64,000 bases of DNA, taken from positions 1 through 64,000 of the forward strand of contig JAFSKR010000043.1 in NCBI GenBank assembly GCA_017448825.1, given 5' to 3'. This document shows, piece after piece, positions 29,527-38,259 of the stretch. The stretch comes from Bacteroidaceae bacterium (GTDB lineage: Bacteria > Bacteroidota > Bacteroidia > Bacteroidales > Bacteroidaceae). Every line of letters begins with the position of its first letter. Position 1 is the first letter of the stretch. Position numbers and translations under genes: made by a program. The notes beneath the pieces were generated by a model. The model saw only the letters and a program-made list of their open reading frames with translations. It made no database searches and had not been told where the DNA came from.

Positions 29527-32232
29527 TTAATCATTCTTTTTGGGGTCGAATTTATATTTGAAACTCAGCATCACATAGCGGTGGAGGTAGTTTTCGCCGC
29601 TTTCGGTGCGTGAGGTGGCGGTGATGCTGTAGGTGTTGCGTTTGACTTGGTTGAGGAGGTCTTTGCCATCCAGCGTCAGCGTGGCGCGGTTGTGCAGGAA
29701 CGTGTAGGCGATGGAGGCTTTGAGCAGAAACTGGTCGGTGTTCATCTGTGGGGCGATGTGTCCGCGGTCGATGATGAGTTTGGGGCGAAGGTGGAAGGTC
29801 CAGCGAGATAGTTTGTAGCGAAGGTTGAGCTCCGTCTCGTTGTGGAAGATGTCTTGTCCTTGCTGCGTGGGGTCGCTGTAGGTGAAGTTCGTCCAGTTGA
29901 AGGTGTTGGAGAAGTTCACCGTCCAAGCCTTCATGCTCCATCCCATCTCCGTCGTGTAGGAAAACGCTGATTGGCTTTGCCGATTGTAGGTTGTCTCTGT
30001 GGCTTCATCCACCAAGGTCAGCACACCGTAACTTCTGCCCAGCAGTTCCGAGAGTTTGTGCCGCCACGTGAGGTGCTTGCCGATGCTGCGTTCGTAGTCG
30101 AGGCCGATGTGCCACGTGTTGCCGCCCTTCACGTTCTGCTGGGTGGCGTGATACACACCTGTCTGCGAGTTGTAGTGCAGCACAGGGGCGATGGGGTCGT
30201 GCTGCTTCTGGAATTCCGCCGAAAAACTCAGGGCTTGATTGGCGTGGGCGAGCAGCATGTTGTACTTGATATTGGCATGAAGCCTGTGGCTGTTCTTTAG
30301 CTGTGAGTTGCCCGAACGGATGTAGAGCGGATTGGTGTCATCCACATAATCGATGCAATCCAACAGGTTGGCTGGAGTGGTGTTGTACCCCAACGAGCCT
30401 TTCAGCGTCATCTGCTTTCCCAGTTTGTATTTCATCTCCATGTTGGGCTGAATCAGCAGCAGGTTCCGTCGCGCCACGGTGTCGAGTGCGGCACGTTGGT
30501 AGTCAAGGTGTTCGTGCTGATGGGAGAGGGCAACGTTAGGACTTAACGAGAATGTCCCCAGCGTGAGGGTGGCACTCGCTGAAAGCGTGTTTTCCCATGT
30601 ATTGGTGCGGCTGTTGAGGCTGTTGGCGAGGTCGGGGGTGTTATCTCTTTGTCGTTCTTCGTCGTGGGAGTTGTGCCTGTAGGTGGTGGAGAAACGTGTG
30701 CCCATGAACACGTTTTCTCCCAATCCTTTCGAGAGCCCCGCGTTCCACGTGGCAGAGAAGTTCCGCATGTCGGTGTCGTAGTTTTGTGTGTCAAGTGTGC
30801 TCAGTGGGGTGGGGGTGTAGTAGTGATAGTTTCCCTCCGAGGTCCCCTTGTCGCTCTTTTGGCTGAAGTTCAGGTTGATGCCAGTCGAAGCGGCTCCATT
30901 TTTGATATGACGTGTCAGCGAGACATCTCCATTGGCAGTGATGCCTTTGGTGCGGTTGGAGGCGTGATAGGTGGAGGAGTTCACCGTCATGAGACCATCC
31001 TCTGCCTTTTCGGAGAGAGTTTGTTGCTGCTCGTTCTCCTTCCGTCCCTCTTCATACTTCAGTTCGCCCTCCAGTCTTAGTGTGTACTTCTTGAAGTAGC
31101 GGTAAGAGCAGGAGTGGAGAGGCACGTTCAGGGCATGCCGATACGTGTGGCTGGTGGTGCGGCTCTCGGTGGGTGTCGTGCCAGGCAGGAACGTCTGCGT
31201 ATTCTCCCAACTGTCCTTGCTGCGGTCGGTGTGGTTGGGGCTTGCCGTGATGTTCCAGTAGTTGTGGCGCAGTTCCTCGCCCGTTGTCTTCCACGAGTGC
31301 TGATACCCCACCGATGCCATCTGCTGCTTCACGGGTTCGCCACCCCAAGTGCTGCTGGTCGAGTTCATGGTTCTATATTTCATTTCCGCAGGCTCGTTCG
31401 CCACTCGTCCGAACACCAGCAGCGGGTCGGAGTCGCTCAGCCGCAAGGCATCCAATACTGCGGCATAGTGCCCGCTCGAATACCCTGTTCCCATCACCTC
31501 GCCATACATCTTGTCCATCCACGAGGGCTTGATGCTCACATCCAGCACGTGCTCCTCCTTGCCGTCTTTCACACCCGTCCGCTCTGCCAGCTCACTCTTC
31601 TGGTCGTATGCCTTGATGTTCTCCACCGCCTCCACAGGCAGGTGGTGCATCAGCATGTCCCTACTGAACACCTCTCTGCCGTTCATCATCAGTTTGAGCG
31701 GTTCGCCGTTCCAGAGCAGTTGCCCCTCCTTGATGCTTACGCCCGGCAGTTTCTCGATGAGTTCCGAGAGTCGCGCCCCTTCCTCCATGTTGAAGGCTTC
31801 GGGGTTGAACACCACCGTGTCGCCACGCATGTAGAACCGCCGTTTCCGTGCACTCACCTTCACCTCTTTCAGCAGTAGCGGAGAGGGCTTCAGGCGGATG
31901 TCCTTCAGTCGGATGGTGTCATTGCCCTCCAGGCCAATCGTCTTTTCTGTTCCGTCATGGTACCCGAAGTACTTGGCGGTGAAGGTCAGCCGTCCCATGT
32001 CGCCACAGCGATAGTGGAAATAGCCGAGCGAGTCGGTTTCCTTCTTCGTCCAAAAGGTACTTGTCCCAAATGCTTCGCTCACACTCACTTGCGCGCCTTC
32101 CAGTGGTTCACCTGTCTCGGCATCGACCACACGGCCGCGGATGACGTTGGCTTGTAGGGTTGCGATGCTTGCAAAAAGGCATAGCATCAGCAGGATGCGG
32201 AGAGTTCCGCATCGAAACGTTTTGATTTTCAT
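29527..32232 (-). CDS. TonB-receptor-like outer membrane beta-barrel protein with CarboxypepD-reg domain
   Basis: 901 residues. A signal peptide (about 1-28) leads into a carboxypeptidase-regulatory-like domain (VIRGRVVDAETGEPLEGAQVSV, about 30-110). A plug-like domain follows (about 120-240; RLSELIEKLPGVSI), and then a large barrel of the OMP_b-brl_3 type rich in aromatic-ended strands. The final residues KYKFDPKKND resemble a barrel end. It is encoded 21 nt downstream of a membrane-anchored TPR/HTH regulator, so its expression is probably linked to that protein. The ligand is unknown. Confidence 0.85.
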   Translation of the reverse strand: MKIKTFRCGTLRILLMLCLFASIATLQANVIRGRVVDAETGEPLEGAQVSVSEAFGTSTFWTKKETDSLGYFHYRCGDMGRLTFTAKYFGYHDGTEKTIGLEGNDTIRLKDIRLKPSPLLLKEVKVSARKRRFYMRGDTVVFNPEAFNMEEGARLSELIEKLPGVSIKEGQLLWNGEPLKLMMNGREVFSRDMLMHHLPVEAVENIKAYDQKSELAERTGVKDGKEEHVLDVSIKPSWMDKMYGEVMGTGYSSGHYAAVLDALRLSDSDPLLVFGRVANEPAEMKYRTMNSTSSTWGGEPVKQQMASVGYQHSWKTTGEELRHNYWNITASPNHTDRSKDSWENTQTFLPGTTPTESRTTSHTYRHALNVPLHSCSYRYFKKYTLRLEGELKYEEGRKENEQQQTLSEKAEDGLMTVNSSTYHASNRTKGITANGDVSLTRHIKNGAASTGINLNFSQKSDKGTSEGNYHYYTPTPLSTLDTQNYDTDMRNFSATWNAGLSKGLGENVFMGTRFSTTYRHNSHDEERQRDNTPDLANSLNSRTNTWENTLSASATLTLGTFSLSPNVALSHQHEHLDYQRAALDTVARRNLLLIQPNMEMKYKLGKQMTLKGSLGYNTTPANLLDCIDYVDDTNPLYIRSGNSQLKNSHRLHANIKYNMLLAHANQALSFSAEFQKQHDPIAPVLHYNSQTGVYHATQQNVKGGNTWHIGLDYERSIGKHLTWRHKLSELLGRSYGVLTLVDEATETTYNRQSQSAFSYTTEMGWSMKAWTVNFSNTFNWTNFTYSDPTQQGQDIFHNETELNLRYKLSRWTFHLRPKLIIDRGHIAPQMNTDQFLLKASIAYTFLHNRATLTLDGKDLLNQVKRNTYSITATSRTESGENYLHRYVMLSFKYKFDPKKND

Positions 32233-32253
32233 AAAGATGTGGTTTTTTAAGGG

Positions 32254-33897
32254 TTAGTAATTTTCAATCACTTGGTCAAGCGTCACCGTTGGGTCGTTGA
32301 CCCCAAACCCCTCTTTCTTCAGTTTCTGCTTGCGGTGTTGCACGGCAGAGATGGAGATGGCATAAATGGCAGAGAGGGCTGTGTTGTTGAGTTTCAAGCG
32401 GGTGAGCATGCACAGTCGGATGTCGTCCTCGCTGAAGGATGGGTGCTCCGCCCGCAGTCGGCTCACAAACTGGTTGTCCGCCGTGTCGAGCGTTGCCTCA
32501 ATCTCTCGCCAGTTGCGGGCATTGATGATGGTGCGCTTCCCGGCTGTGGGTTCCAGCATTTCGAGAATTTCGCTCTTGTCGATGATGTGTCCGCGCAGGG
32601 CGGCGATGAGCGTCTCTTTCTGTTGCAGTTGTGCCGAAAGTTGTTTCACGGCTTGTTCTTGTGCCAACTGCTCCTCCTTGTGCCTCCGTTTCACCTTCTC
32701 ATGCCAAATCCGCACAAACAGCAGGAGGACAAGCACCGCCATACCCAGACAACCGATGACCGCCCACAGCAGCCGCTCTTGCAACAGGGCAGCCTTGCGC
32801 GCATAGCCGGCAGACAGGTAGGTGCGTGTCTGCACCCCCAGGTGGTTCATGCCGCGTTGTATGTCCTCCTCATATTTCTGTTGCTTGCTCTCCACCGATG
32901 AAACCGTTCCCGCTTTCACCTTTTCCTCGTATGTATGCTCGGCATCCTCGAACAGCCCCTTCGGCACACCGAGTTCCCTCACCATTGTTTTCCCGTCGTA
33001 TAGGGACTGGAATTGGGTGTGGGAAGAGAAAGGGAGCACAGGTGCCCGCTCCACGCTGTCGATGAGTGCCATCACCGAGTCGCACACAGCCTCAGACACC
33101 TCCCCTTTTTGATAGACAATGTTCGCGGCATGCACCAACGTGGGGAAGTTGCGCGGATTGAGCGGCAGCCAAGACAAATAGGCAAACCCATAGTCATTCA
33201 CGATATTGAGCAGCCACTCCACCTTGTCGCGGCATCGGTCGAAGTGGGTCAGAGCCTGCCTGATACACCAGTACGCCTCGTTGTTGGCAGCGGGTGCGTG
33301 GGGATGTTGCAAGTGTCTTCCCAACTGTAGATAGGCGCGATAAGCCAGTTCGTCGTCGCCACATGCCTCGGCGCAATGGATAGCGAGGAGGAGAAGTGGA
33401 TCGGGTTGCAACAGCGAGTCATTGTCTTCATAGTGGCGGCTCAGCACATAGCAGATGCGGCCAAACCGACGCAAATCTTCCTCGTTGTCCGTCACACCGT
33501 CGAGACTCCGCTCTTTATAATAATAGTACGTGCGCAAGAGCGACGAGTCTGCTATCATGCTGTCCAGTTCTTCGTCAAGTTCTCCCTTTTTCAAATCAAT
33601 CGTTCGCTTGAACTCCCATGTCTCCTCCGTATCATGCAGATACACCGCCGTGTCGGCATGAGCACACTGCCATTTTTCCTCCAGAATCAATGCTCGTGTG
33701 AGCGTGTACAGGGCGCGGTCAGCTTTGTTCATGTAGTTCGTGTTGGCTGCTGCCAGATAGCGGGTCGCACTATCGGGATGTATGAAAGCCATCCCTTCAG
33801 CCATAGACAAATCTTTCTTTGTGCAGCTCGAAAGGTAGGCAAGCCCCATTACGACAGTGACACACACAGGAACTTTGAAAATAGTTCTACGTTTCAT
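32254..33897 (-). CDS. Membrane-anchored TPR regulator with C-terminal HTH
   Basis: 547 residues from the ATG downstream of the promoter; a longer start at 33930 overlaps the -7 box. The N-terminus MKRRTIFKVPVCVTV... ends in a lipobox-like AYLSSC. The periplasmic part (about 30-375) consists of TPR-like helices, followed by a transmembrane helix (about 375-397), a coiled coil and a C-terminal LuxR-like HTH (about 455-547; FSEDDIRLCMLTRLKLNNTALSAIY). This is the Bacteroidetes one-component layout: a periplasmic sensor and a cytoplasmic DNA-binding domain in one chain. The downstream barrel gene is the likely target. Confidence 0.82.
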   Translation of the reverse strand: MKRRTIFKVPVCVTVVMGLAYLSSCTKKDLSMAEGMAFIHPDSATRYLAAANTNYMNKADRALYTLTRALILEEKWQCAHADTAVYLHDTEETWEFKRTIDLKKGELDEELDSMIADSSLLRTYYYYKERSLDGVTDNEEDLRRFGRICYVLSRHYEDNDSLLQPDPLLLLAIHCAEACGDDELAYRAYLQLGRHLQHPHAPAANNEAYWCIRQALTHFDRCRDKVEWLLNIVNDYGFAYLSWLPLNPRNFPTLVHAANIVYQKGEVSEAVCDSVMALIDSVERAPVLPFSSHTQFQSLYDGKTMVRELGVPKGLFEDAEHTYEEKVKAGTVSSVESKQQKYEEDIQRGMNHLGVQTRTYLSAGYARKAALLQERLLWAVIGCLGMAVLVLLLFVRIWHEKVKRRHKEEQLAQEQAVKQLSAQLQQKETLIAALRGHIIDKSEILEMLEPTAGKRTIINARNWREIEATLDTADNQFVSRLRAEHPSFSEDDIRLCMLTRLKLNNTALSAIYAISISAVQHRKQKLKKEGFGVNDPTVTLDQVIENY

Positions 33898-33927
33898 GTT
33901 GAGGTTTCTTTTTTTAGTTTTCTGCTG

Positions 33928-33986
33928 CAAAGGTACGGTGAAAATCGTATACCCACAAAAAAAGAAGTGGAAAAATCTTTTTCCAC
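33928..33986 (-). promoter_or_regulatory. Promoter TTTG-N20-TACCTTTG with upstream GTGGAAAAA palindrome
   Basis: The -7 box TACCTTTG is at 33928-33935 and the -33 box TTTG at 33956-33959 (minus strand, N20). Immediately upstream, GTGGAAAAA-TC-TTTTTCCAC (33967-33986) is a perfect 9-bp-arm palindrome. Further TTCCAC copies lie at 34025-34055, including a CCACT/AGTGG hairpin. These are candidate operators for the adjacent membrane regulator. Confidence 0.6.
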
Positions 33987-34096
33987 CTTCTTCTGTTCAA
34001 AATCAATTAATTAGGTCTTCATTTTCCACCCTCCTTCCACTGTTTTTAGTGGAAAAGAGCAGATTGCCAGTTGCCTGTGATGGCTGAAAGATACCG

Positions 34097-34708
34097 TTAG
34101 AAGAATCTCACGATATCATCTAAAGGTCTTCTGTCTGGACGATTCGGCTCTTCGGCTCTGTAGCCTAAAGAGATGACAGCCATGATGGTTTCGTTTTCAG
34201 GAATGCTGAAAAGTGCCCTCAAACCATCTGCGTCACGCATACCCATAATCAACGTGTCGAATCCCATTGCTCTTGCCTTCATAATCAGATAGCAGTTGCT
34301 CAGGCCATTGTCGTAGGCTCCCCAACCGTCGCCCACTTCATTGGTTTGATTCCCTTGGAAGAATCCAGATTTGCCTCTCTCGAAGGTAGAGACAATCAGA
34401 ACTGGGGCATCGGCGATTCTCTCCTTGTTGGCTCCCACCAAATTCTGTACAGCCGCCAGTTTCTCTTCACTGATGGCTACATAGTATTTGGTGGGTTGCT
34501 GATTGGCCCAAGAAGGTGCCTCTTGTGTGGCTGTTAAGAGTTCGCGAACTTCAGCCTCGGAAATCTTTTTCGAAGCGTCATAGCTACGGACACTTCTTCT
34601 GGAGGTGAGCACGTCATCAAAAGAGGTGACTTTCGATTCCTGCTGTTTGTAGCAGCTTGTAAAGGCGAGTAGTGCAGCAAGGGTACCCGTTAAAAATAAT
34701 TTATTCAT
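34097..34708 (-). CDS. Nitroreductase-family protein with a lipoprotein signal
   Basis: 203 residues. The nitroreductase core is clear: SRRSVRSYDASKKI (FMN phosphate contact), EAPSWANQQPTKYYV, and GWGAYDNGLSNCYLIMKARAMGFDTLIMG. Unusually, it begins with a lipoprotein signal peptide, MNKLFLTGTLAALLAFTSC, so the enzyme would be exported and membrane-anchored, where cytoplasmic NAD(P)H is not available. It is the last gene of the redox/metal operon, 27 nt after the flavodoxin gene. The electron donor is unknown. Confidence 0.88.
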   Translation of the reverse strand: MNKLFLTGTLAALLAFTSCYKQQESKVTSFDDVLTSRRSVRSYDASKKISEAEVRELLTATQEAPSWANQQPTKYYVAISEEKLAAVQNLVGANKERIADAPVLIVSTFERGKSGFFQGNQTNEVGDGWGAYDNGLSNCYLIMKARAMGFDTLIMGMRDADGLRALFSIPENETIMAVISLGYRAEEPNRPDRRPLDDIVRFF

Positions 34709-34735
34709 GTTGTGAGATTTTGTGTTATGAATAAA

Positions 34736-35143
34736 TTATAGGGTCGATTGAATAAACTTGCGAAGGTTGTCCATGTCCTGTTGGTCAGGATGTCCAGCAT
34801 GGAGTGGTCCCATTGAACCTTTGCAAGTGAACTCCTTTTCTGAGACGGTGATGCCTTGTGCTTCGAGCAGGCTGCGCATCTGCGGAACGGGAGACTTGAT
34901 GATGGCACACGAACCGAAACAAACCACCTGCTTCACCTTATCGGGAGTCAGACTGCGAATGAAACGAGTCATATCGCTGCTAATCTTGCCAAGGAAGACA
35001 CCAGAACCCAGATAGAGCACATCTACAGGCTCGCTGATGGGAACATCGGTTGTTTCTGGCTTAACACCAGTCACCTCACTTACTGTCTCGGCCATCTTGG
35101 CACTATGGCCGAACTTGCTGTAATACCTTATTGCTATTGCCAT
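34736..35143 (-). CDS. Flavodoxin-like protein
   Basis: 135 residues of flavodoxin fold. The N-terminal strand and phosphate loop read IRYYSKFGHSAKMAETV (the usual T/S-x-T-G-x-T variant), followed by VDVLYLGSGVFLG and KVKQVVCFGSCAIIKSP. It is likely an FMN electron carrier. Its place between a radical SAM gene and a nitroreductase gene (gaps of 15 and 27 nt) suggests it reduces one or both; radical SAM enzymes commonly draw electrons from flavodoxin. Confidence 0.85.
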   Translation of the reverse strand: MAIAIRYYSKFGHSAKMAETVSEVTGVKPETTDVPISEPVDVLYLGSGVFLGKISSDMTRFIRSLTPDKVKQVVCFGSCAIIKSPVPQMRSLLEAQGITVSEKEFTCKGSMGPLHAGHPDQQDMDNLRKFIQSTL

Positions 35144-35158
35144 TGTTGTAATTAGTTT

Positions 35159-36262
35159 TTATATTACCATTTTTTCTATTTCTTCACGATGCTCGAACAG
35201 GGTGCAACCACCTGTATGTTCCCATCCGAGGGCACGGGCGGCACGAATCTTGCGGAAGAGGAGCGACTGCAACGCCTTTCGTACTCCCATTCCCGCCACA
35301 TTGCTATCGCTGAAGGGTGAGAACGGACATGGTTCGGCAGAACCATCAGGACCAATGTGGAAGAATCCACGTCCTGATGCCAGACAGCCACCGAGTGCTT
35401 TCTCGTCGCCTGGGAAAGAGAGGAAGATGATGTCGGCATAGTCCCGACGCCGTTCTTCGAGCAACTCTTCCATCTGTTGGACGTGTTCATCTGTGAATGC
35501 CAGATGCTCTGTGCCCGGTTCCGTAGGCACATACTCTATGAAGAACACTATCTTGCAGCCATAAGACCGCAACTGGTCGATGAAGTCACGGGATGTAACC
35601 ATCTGTAGGTTCTCTGTCGTCACGGTGATGCTGGTGCCGAAGAACAGATCTTCCTGTTTCAGCAGTTCCATTGACTGCATGGCGCGACGGAACACGCCTT
35701 GCCCACGCCGTTTGTCAGTCCCCATAGCGGTTCCCTCAATGCTGATGATGGGTATGAGGTTCAGTCGACTGCGCAGGAACTCTATGTAAGCGGGGCCTAT
35801 CAGCGTGCCATTGGTGAAAATGGGGAAAATCATATCCTTCACATCGCTGACTGCCTCCAGTATGTCACGCCGCATCATCGGTTCCCCACCAGCCAGCAAC
35901 GAGAAGTTGATACCCATCGAGGCGGCTTCTGTGAAGATGTTGCGCCATTGTTCTGGAGTGAGTGTCCTTTTTCTGTCGGTTTCATCATCTTCGGCGATAC
36001 CGTTGCTACGGGCATAGCATCCTTTGCAATGCAGATTGCATGTGGTGGAGATGCTGCTGATAAGGAACGGCGGCACGTCCAACCCCTCCTGCTCCTTCAC
36101 CTTCTTTCGCAATTTCTCCGATTTGGAGAACAGTTGCTGCATGTGGAAGGCGAATTTCGCTTCACGGGGATTGGACAGTACATTCTTGTAAGCCTTGGCC
36201 ATGATGTTGTGGATACTGCCGCTCATGTAGTCTGCCAAGTCTAATTTTTCTTTTTCTTCCAT
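35159..36262 (-). CDS. Radical SAM protein with SPASM-like C-terminal cysteines
   Basis: 367 residues. The radical SAM cluster motif CNLHCKGC (about 74-81) matches CxxxCxxC, followed by the SAM-contact GGEP (about 126). The C-terminal third has further cysteines in GGCLASGRG, EPCPF and GGCTLF, typical of SPASM/twitch auxiliary cluster domains found in peptide- and enzyme-maturing radical SAM proteins. The N-terminal 60 residues are helical and family-specific. It sits between the ZIP transporter and flavodoxin genes in the redox operon. The substrate is unknown; no precursor peptide gene is seen nearby. Confidence 0.88.
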   Translation of the reverse strand: MEEKEKLDLADYMSGSIHNIMAKAYKNVLSNPREAKFAFHMQQLFSKSEKLRKKVKEQEGLDVPPFLISSISTTCNLHCKGCYARSNGIAEDDETDRKRTLTPEQWRNIFTEAASMGINFSLLAGGEPMMRRDILEAVSDVKDMIFPIFTNGTLIGPAYIEFLRSRLNLIPIISIEGTAMGTDKRRGQGVFRRAMQSMELLKQEDLFFGTSITVTTENLQMVTSRDFIDQLRSYGCKIVFFIEYVPTEPGTEHLAFTDEHVQQMEELLEERRRDYADIIFLSFPGDEKALGGCLASGRGFFHIGPDGSAEPCPFSPFSDSNVAGMGVRKALQSLLFRKIRAARALGWEHTGGCTLFEHREEIEKMVI

Positions 36263-36287
36263 AATAACCTTGATTTACCATTAACAA

Positions 36288-37064
36288 TTATCCCATCACT
36301 ACGTCGAGCACCATCATCAGGACGAAGCCGACGGCAAAGCCAATGGTGCTGAGGTTTGAATGCTCGTCCTTACTGGCCTCTGGTATCAACTCCTCGACCA
36401 CCACATAGAACATGGCTCCTGCAGCAAAGGCCAACATATACGGAAGAACAGGCATCAGTAGCGAGGCCAACAGCAAGACGGCCAAAGCTCCTATAGGTTC
36501 GACGGCACCGCTGAGCGAACCGATGATGAATGACTTCCATTTGCTGTTGCCCGCCGCACGCATGGGCATAGAGATGATGGCTCCCTCTGGGATATTCTGA
36601 ATAGCTATACCCAGAGAGACGGCAATTGCACTTGCCAGTGAAATGTTCGAGATGCCGCTCTCTGCTCCTGCAAAGACCACACCTACAGCCATGCCTTCAG
36701 GCAGGTTATGGATGGTGACGGCAAGGGCAAGCATGGCAGTCCGAGACAGATGCGACCGCGGACCTTCGGGCTTGTCGGTGCCTATATGCAGGTGAGGAGT
36801 CAGTTCGTCTATCATCAGCAAGAAGCCTATACCCAACAGGAATCCCACGGCAGCAGGCACTACCGACCACCGTCCGCTGTCTGCTACCATCTCCATCGAC
36901 GGAATCAGCAGCGACCATACTGATGCCGCTACCATCACCCCCGAAGCAAAACCGAGCAACGTTTTTTGTACACGGAGCGACATTTCGTCCTTCATCAGAA
37001 AGACAAATGCCGCTCCAAGCATTGTTCCCCAAAGGGGAATGAGCAAGCCGATAACTAAGACCAT
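36288..37064 (-). CDS. ZIP-family metal transporter
   Basis: 258 residues with eight predicted transmembrane helices. The ZIP metal-site motifs are in helix IV (HNLPEGMAVGV) and helix V (QNIPEGAIISMPM). The loop between helices III and IV contains a histidine-bearing stretch (ELTPHLHIGTDKPEG). It should import Zn2+, Fe2+ or Mn2+. The context (ferritin-like protein, OhrR-like regulator, peroxidase) favours iron or manganese. It starts 3 nt after the stop of the 57-residue winged-helix gene. Confidence 0.9.
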   Translation of the reverse strand: MVLVIGLLIPLWGTMLGAAFVFLMKDEMSLRVQKTLLGFASGVMVAASVWSLLIPSMEMVADSGRWSVVPAAVGFLLGIGFLLMIDELTPHLHIGTDKPEGPRSHLSRTAMLALAVTIHNLPEGMAVGVVFAGAESGISNISLASAIAVSLGIAIQNIPEGAIISMPMRAAGNSKWKSFIIGSLSGAVEPIGALAVLLLASLLMPVLPYMLAFAAGAMFYVVVEELIPEASKDEHSNLSTIGFAVGFVLMMVLDVVMG

Positions 37065-37067
37065 AGG

Positions 37068-37241
37068 TTATTTAGCGGGTTCCCATTTGCAACGCACGGG
37101 CGATACGATAGCACCCTCCTTCTTCAGTTCGGCGAAAGCCTTGTCTACTATTTTGCGGTCGAGACCGGTCAACTCTGCCACCTTACCGGCGTTCAGAGGT
37201 TCACCTGCCTCGCGCATGGCCTGTAATATCTGTTCTTTCAT
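37068..37241 (-). CDS. 57-residue winged-helix DNA-binding protein
   Basis: A 57-codon gene in a slot that would otherwise be a 210-nt gap. It reads MKEQILQAMREAGEPLNAGK, then VAELTGLDRKIVDKAFAEL, then a wing-like KKEGAIVSPVRCKWEPAK. That is helix, helix-turn-helix, wing, with nothing else. The stop is 3 nt from the ZIP start, so the two are translated together. It may be an accessory regulator of the metal transporter or an iron-sulphur sensor remnant; only one Cys is present. Confidence 0.75.
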   Translation of the reverse strand: MKEQILQAMREAGEPLNAGKVAELTGLDRKIVDKAFAELKKEGAIVSPVRCKWEPAK

Positions 37242-37277
37242 ATTAACTCGAATTATTAGTTATAGTTAAAAGATCAG

Positions 37278-37733
37278 TTATACTTGTGTGAACAGCCAGT
37301 TCTGGGCACCGATACAGTCAATCATATCTAATGCGCCCTGGCTCCAGTAGAGGTCTTCCTCCTCGTCCTTCAGGTAGGCCTTCAGCAGGTCGTAGGTGGT
37401 GGGGTCGTCCTTTACGCCCTCCATGCACTTCATCAGCATCTCAACACCAGGCTGCTGGATGGCGAGGTCAGCCTTGACATACTCGATGGGGTCATTGATG
37501 AGGTCGCGGTTCTTCATACCCTCGAACTTGACATCTGCGCCAAGGTCAAGGATGCGCTCTGTGAACTTCTCTACCCATTCCATCTCCTCATTGAAGTGAT
37601 TGATGTACTTCTGGCCGAGCTTAGTAAAGCCTTTCGACTTGAAAATCATGCCCTGCTGCTTGTGAACGATGGCACCTTCTGCCAGATGGGTTACGAAAAA
37701 CTGTAATGCTTCAATAGATTTCTTGGTTTCCAT
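37278..37733 (-). CDS. Ferritin-like domain protein
   Basis: 151 residues, mostly helical. It begins with a helix containing HLAEGAIVHKQQG, then HFNEEMEWVEKFTERI with a carboxylate/His pattern, and ends with LLKAYLKDEEEDLYWSQGALDMI. This four-helix carboxylate-rich pattern suits the bacterioferritin/Dps-like superfamily, although the exact ferroxidase ligands cannot be assigned by eye. Its position downstream of the OhrR-like gene supports a role in iron or peroxide handling. It may instead be a bacterioferritin-like relative without mineral storage. Confidence 0.75.
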   Translation of the reverse strand: METKKSIEALQFFVTHLAEGAIVHKQQGMIFKSKGFTKLGQKYINHFNEEMEWVEKFTERILDLGADVKFEGMKNRDLINDPIEYVKADLAIQQPGVEMLMKCMEGVKDDPTTYDLLKAYLKDEEEDLYWSQGALDMIDCIGAQNWLFTQV

Positions 37734-37779
37734 GATTTTGTTTTGTTTTAGATGATTATTGATATTTTGTGAACTGATA

Positions 37780-38220
37780 CTATTTCTTTAATGTTTTTAT
37801 AATCGAATCAAGTTCTTGAGCCAGACGCTGGTAGTCTTCGAACTTCAGCGGACAGGCTGAAAGTTTTTCGCCCATGCCAGAAGGAATCTGAGCGAAAGCT
37901 TCTTCTTCCAATTCCTTGCCTTTGGGGGTCAGGCTGACAATTTGCTGACGTTTGTCCTGCTCCCCCTTTCTGCGGCTGACGATACCGAGCTTCTCCATGC
38001 GCTGAAGCAGGGGAGTGACGGTGTTTGTCTCCAAAAGTAGGCGATGGGCTATGTCGTTAACAGGCTGGTTGTCCTTTTCCCAAAGCACCATCAACACGAG
38101 GTACTGCGGATAGGTGATTCCCAGTGCTGTCAATATCGGCGTGTAAGCCTGTGTAATCAATCGTGTTGCCGTATAGAGACGGAAGCAAACCTGATTGTCA
38201 AGTTGTAACTCTGTGTGCAC
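37780..38220 (-). CDS. OhrR-like MarR-family regulator
   Basis: 146 residues. The MarR winged helix spans about 30-110 (NDIAHRLLLETNTVTPLLQRMEKLGIV is the HTH, RRKGEQDKRQQIVSLT the wing). The N-terminus LDNQVCFRLYTATRLI contains the single reactive cysteine (Cys12) in the position used by OhrR to sense organic peroxides. It is the second gene of the operon, 39 nt after the glutathione peroxidase gene. The three palindromes at 38819-38910 are its likely operators. Confidence 0.9.
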   Translation of the reverse strand: MHTELQLDNQVCFRLYTATRLITQAYTPILTALGITYPQYLVLMVLWEKDNQPVNDIAHRLLLETNTVTPLLQRMEKLGIVSRRKGEQDKRQQIVSLTPKGKELEEEAFAQIPSGMGEKLSACPLKFEDYQRLAQELDSIIKTLKK

Positions 38221-38259
38221 AATCTATTGCGGAAGTAATTATTTTTTTACTTTTCACTT

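Noticed and set aside
35159-36262. RiPP cluster around the radical SAM/SPASM gene
   Set aside because: No short precursor-like ORF, peptidase or dedicated exporter adjoins it; neighbours are redox and metal genes.
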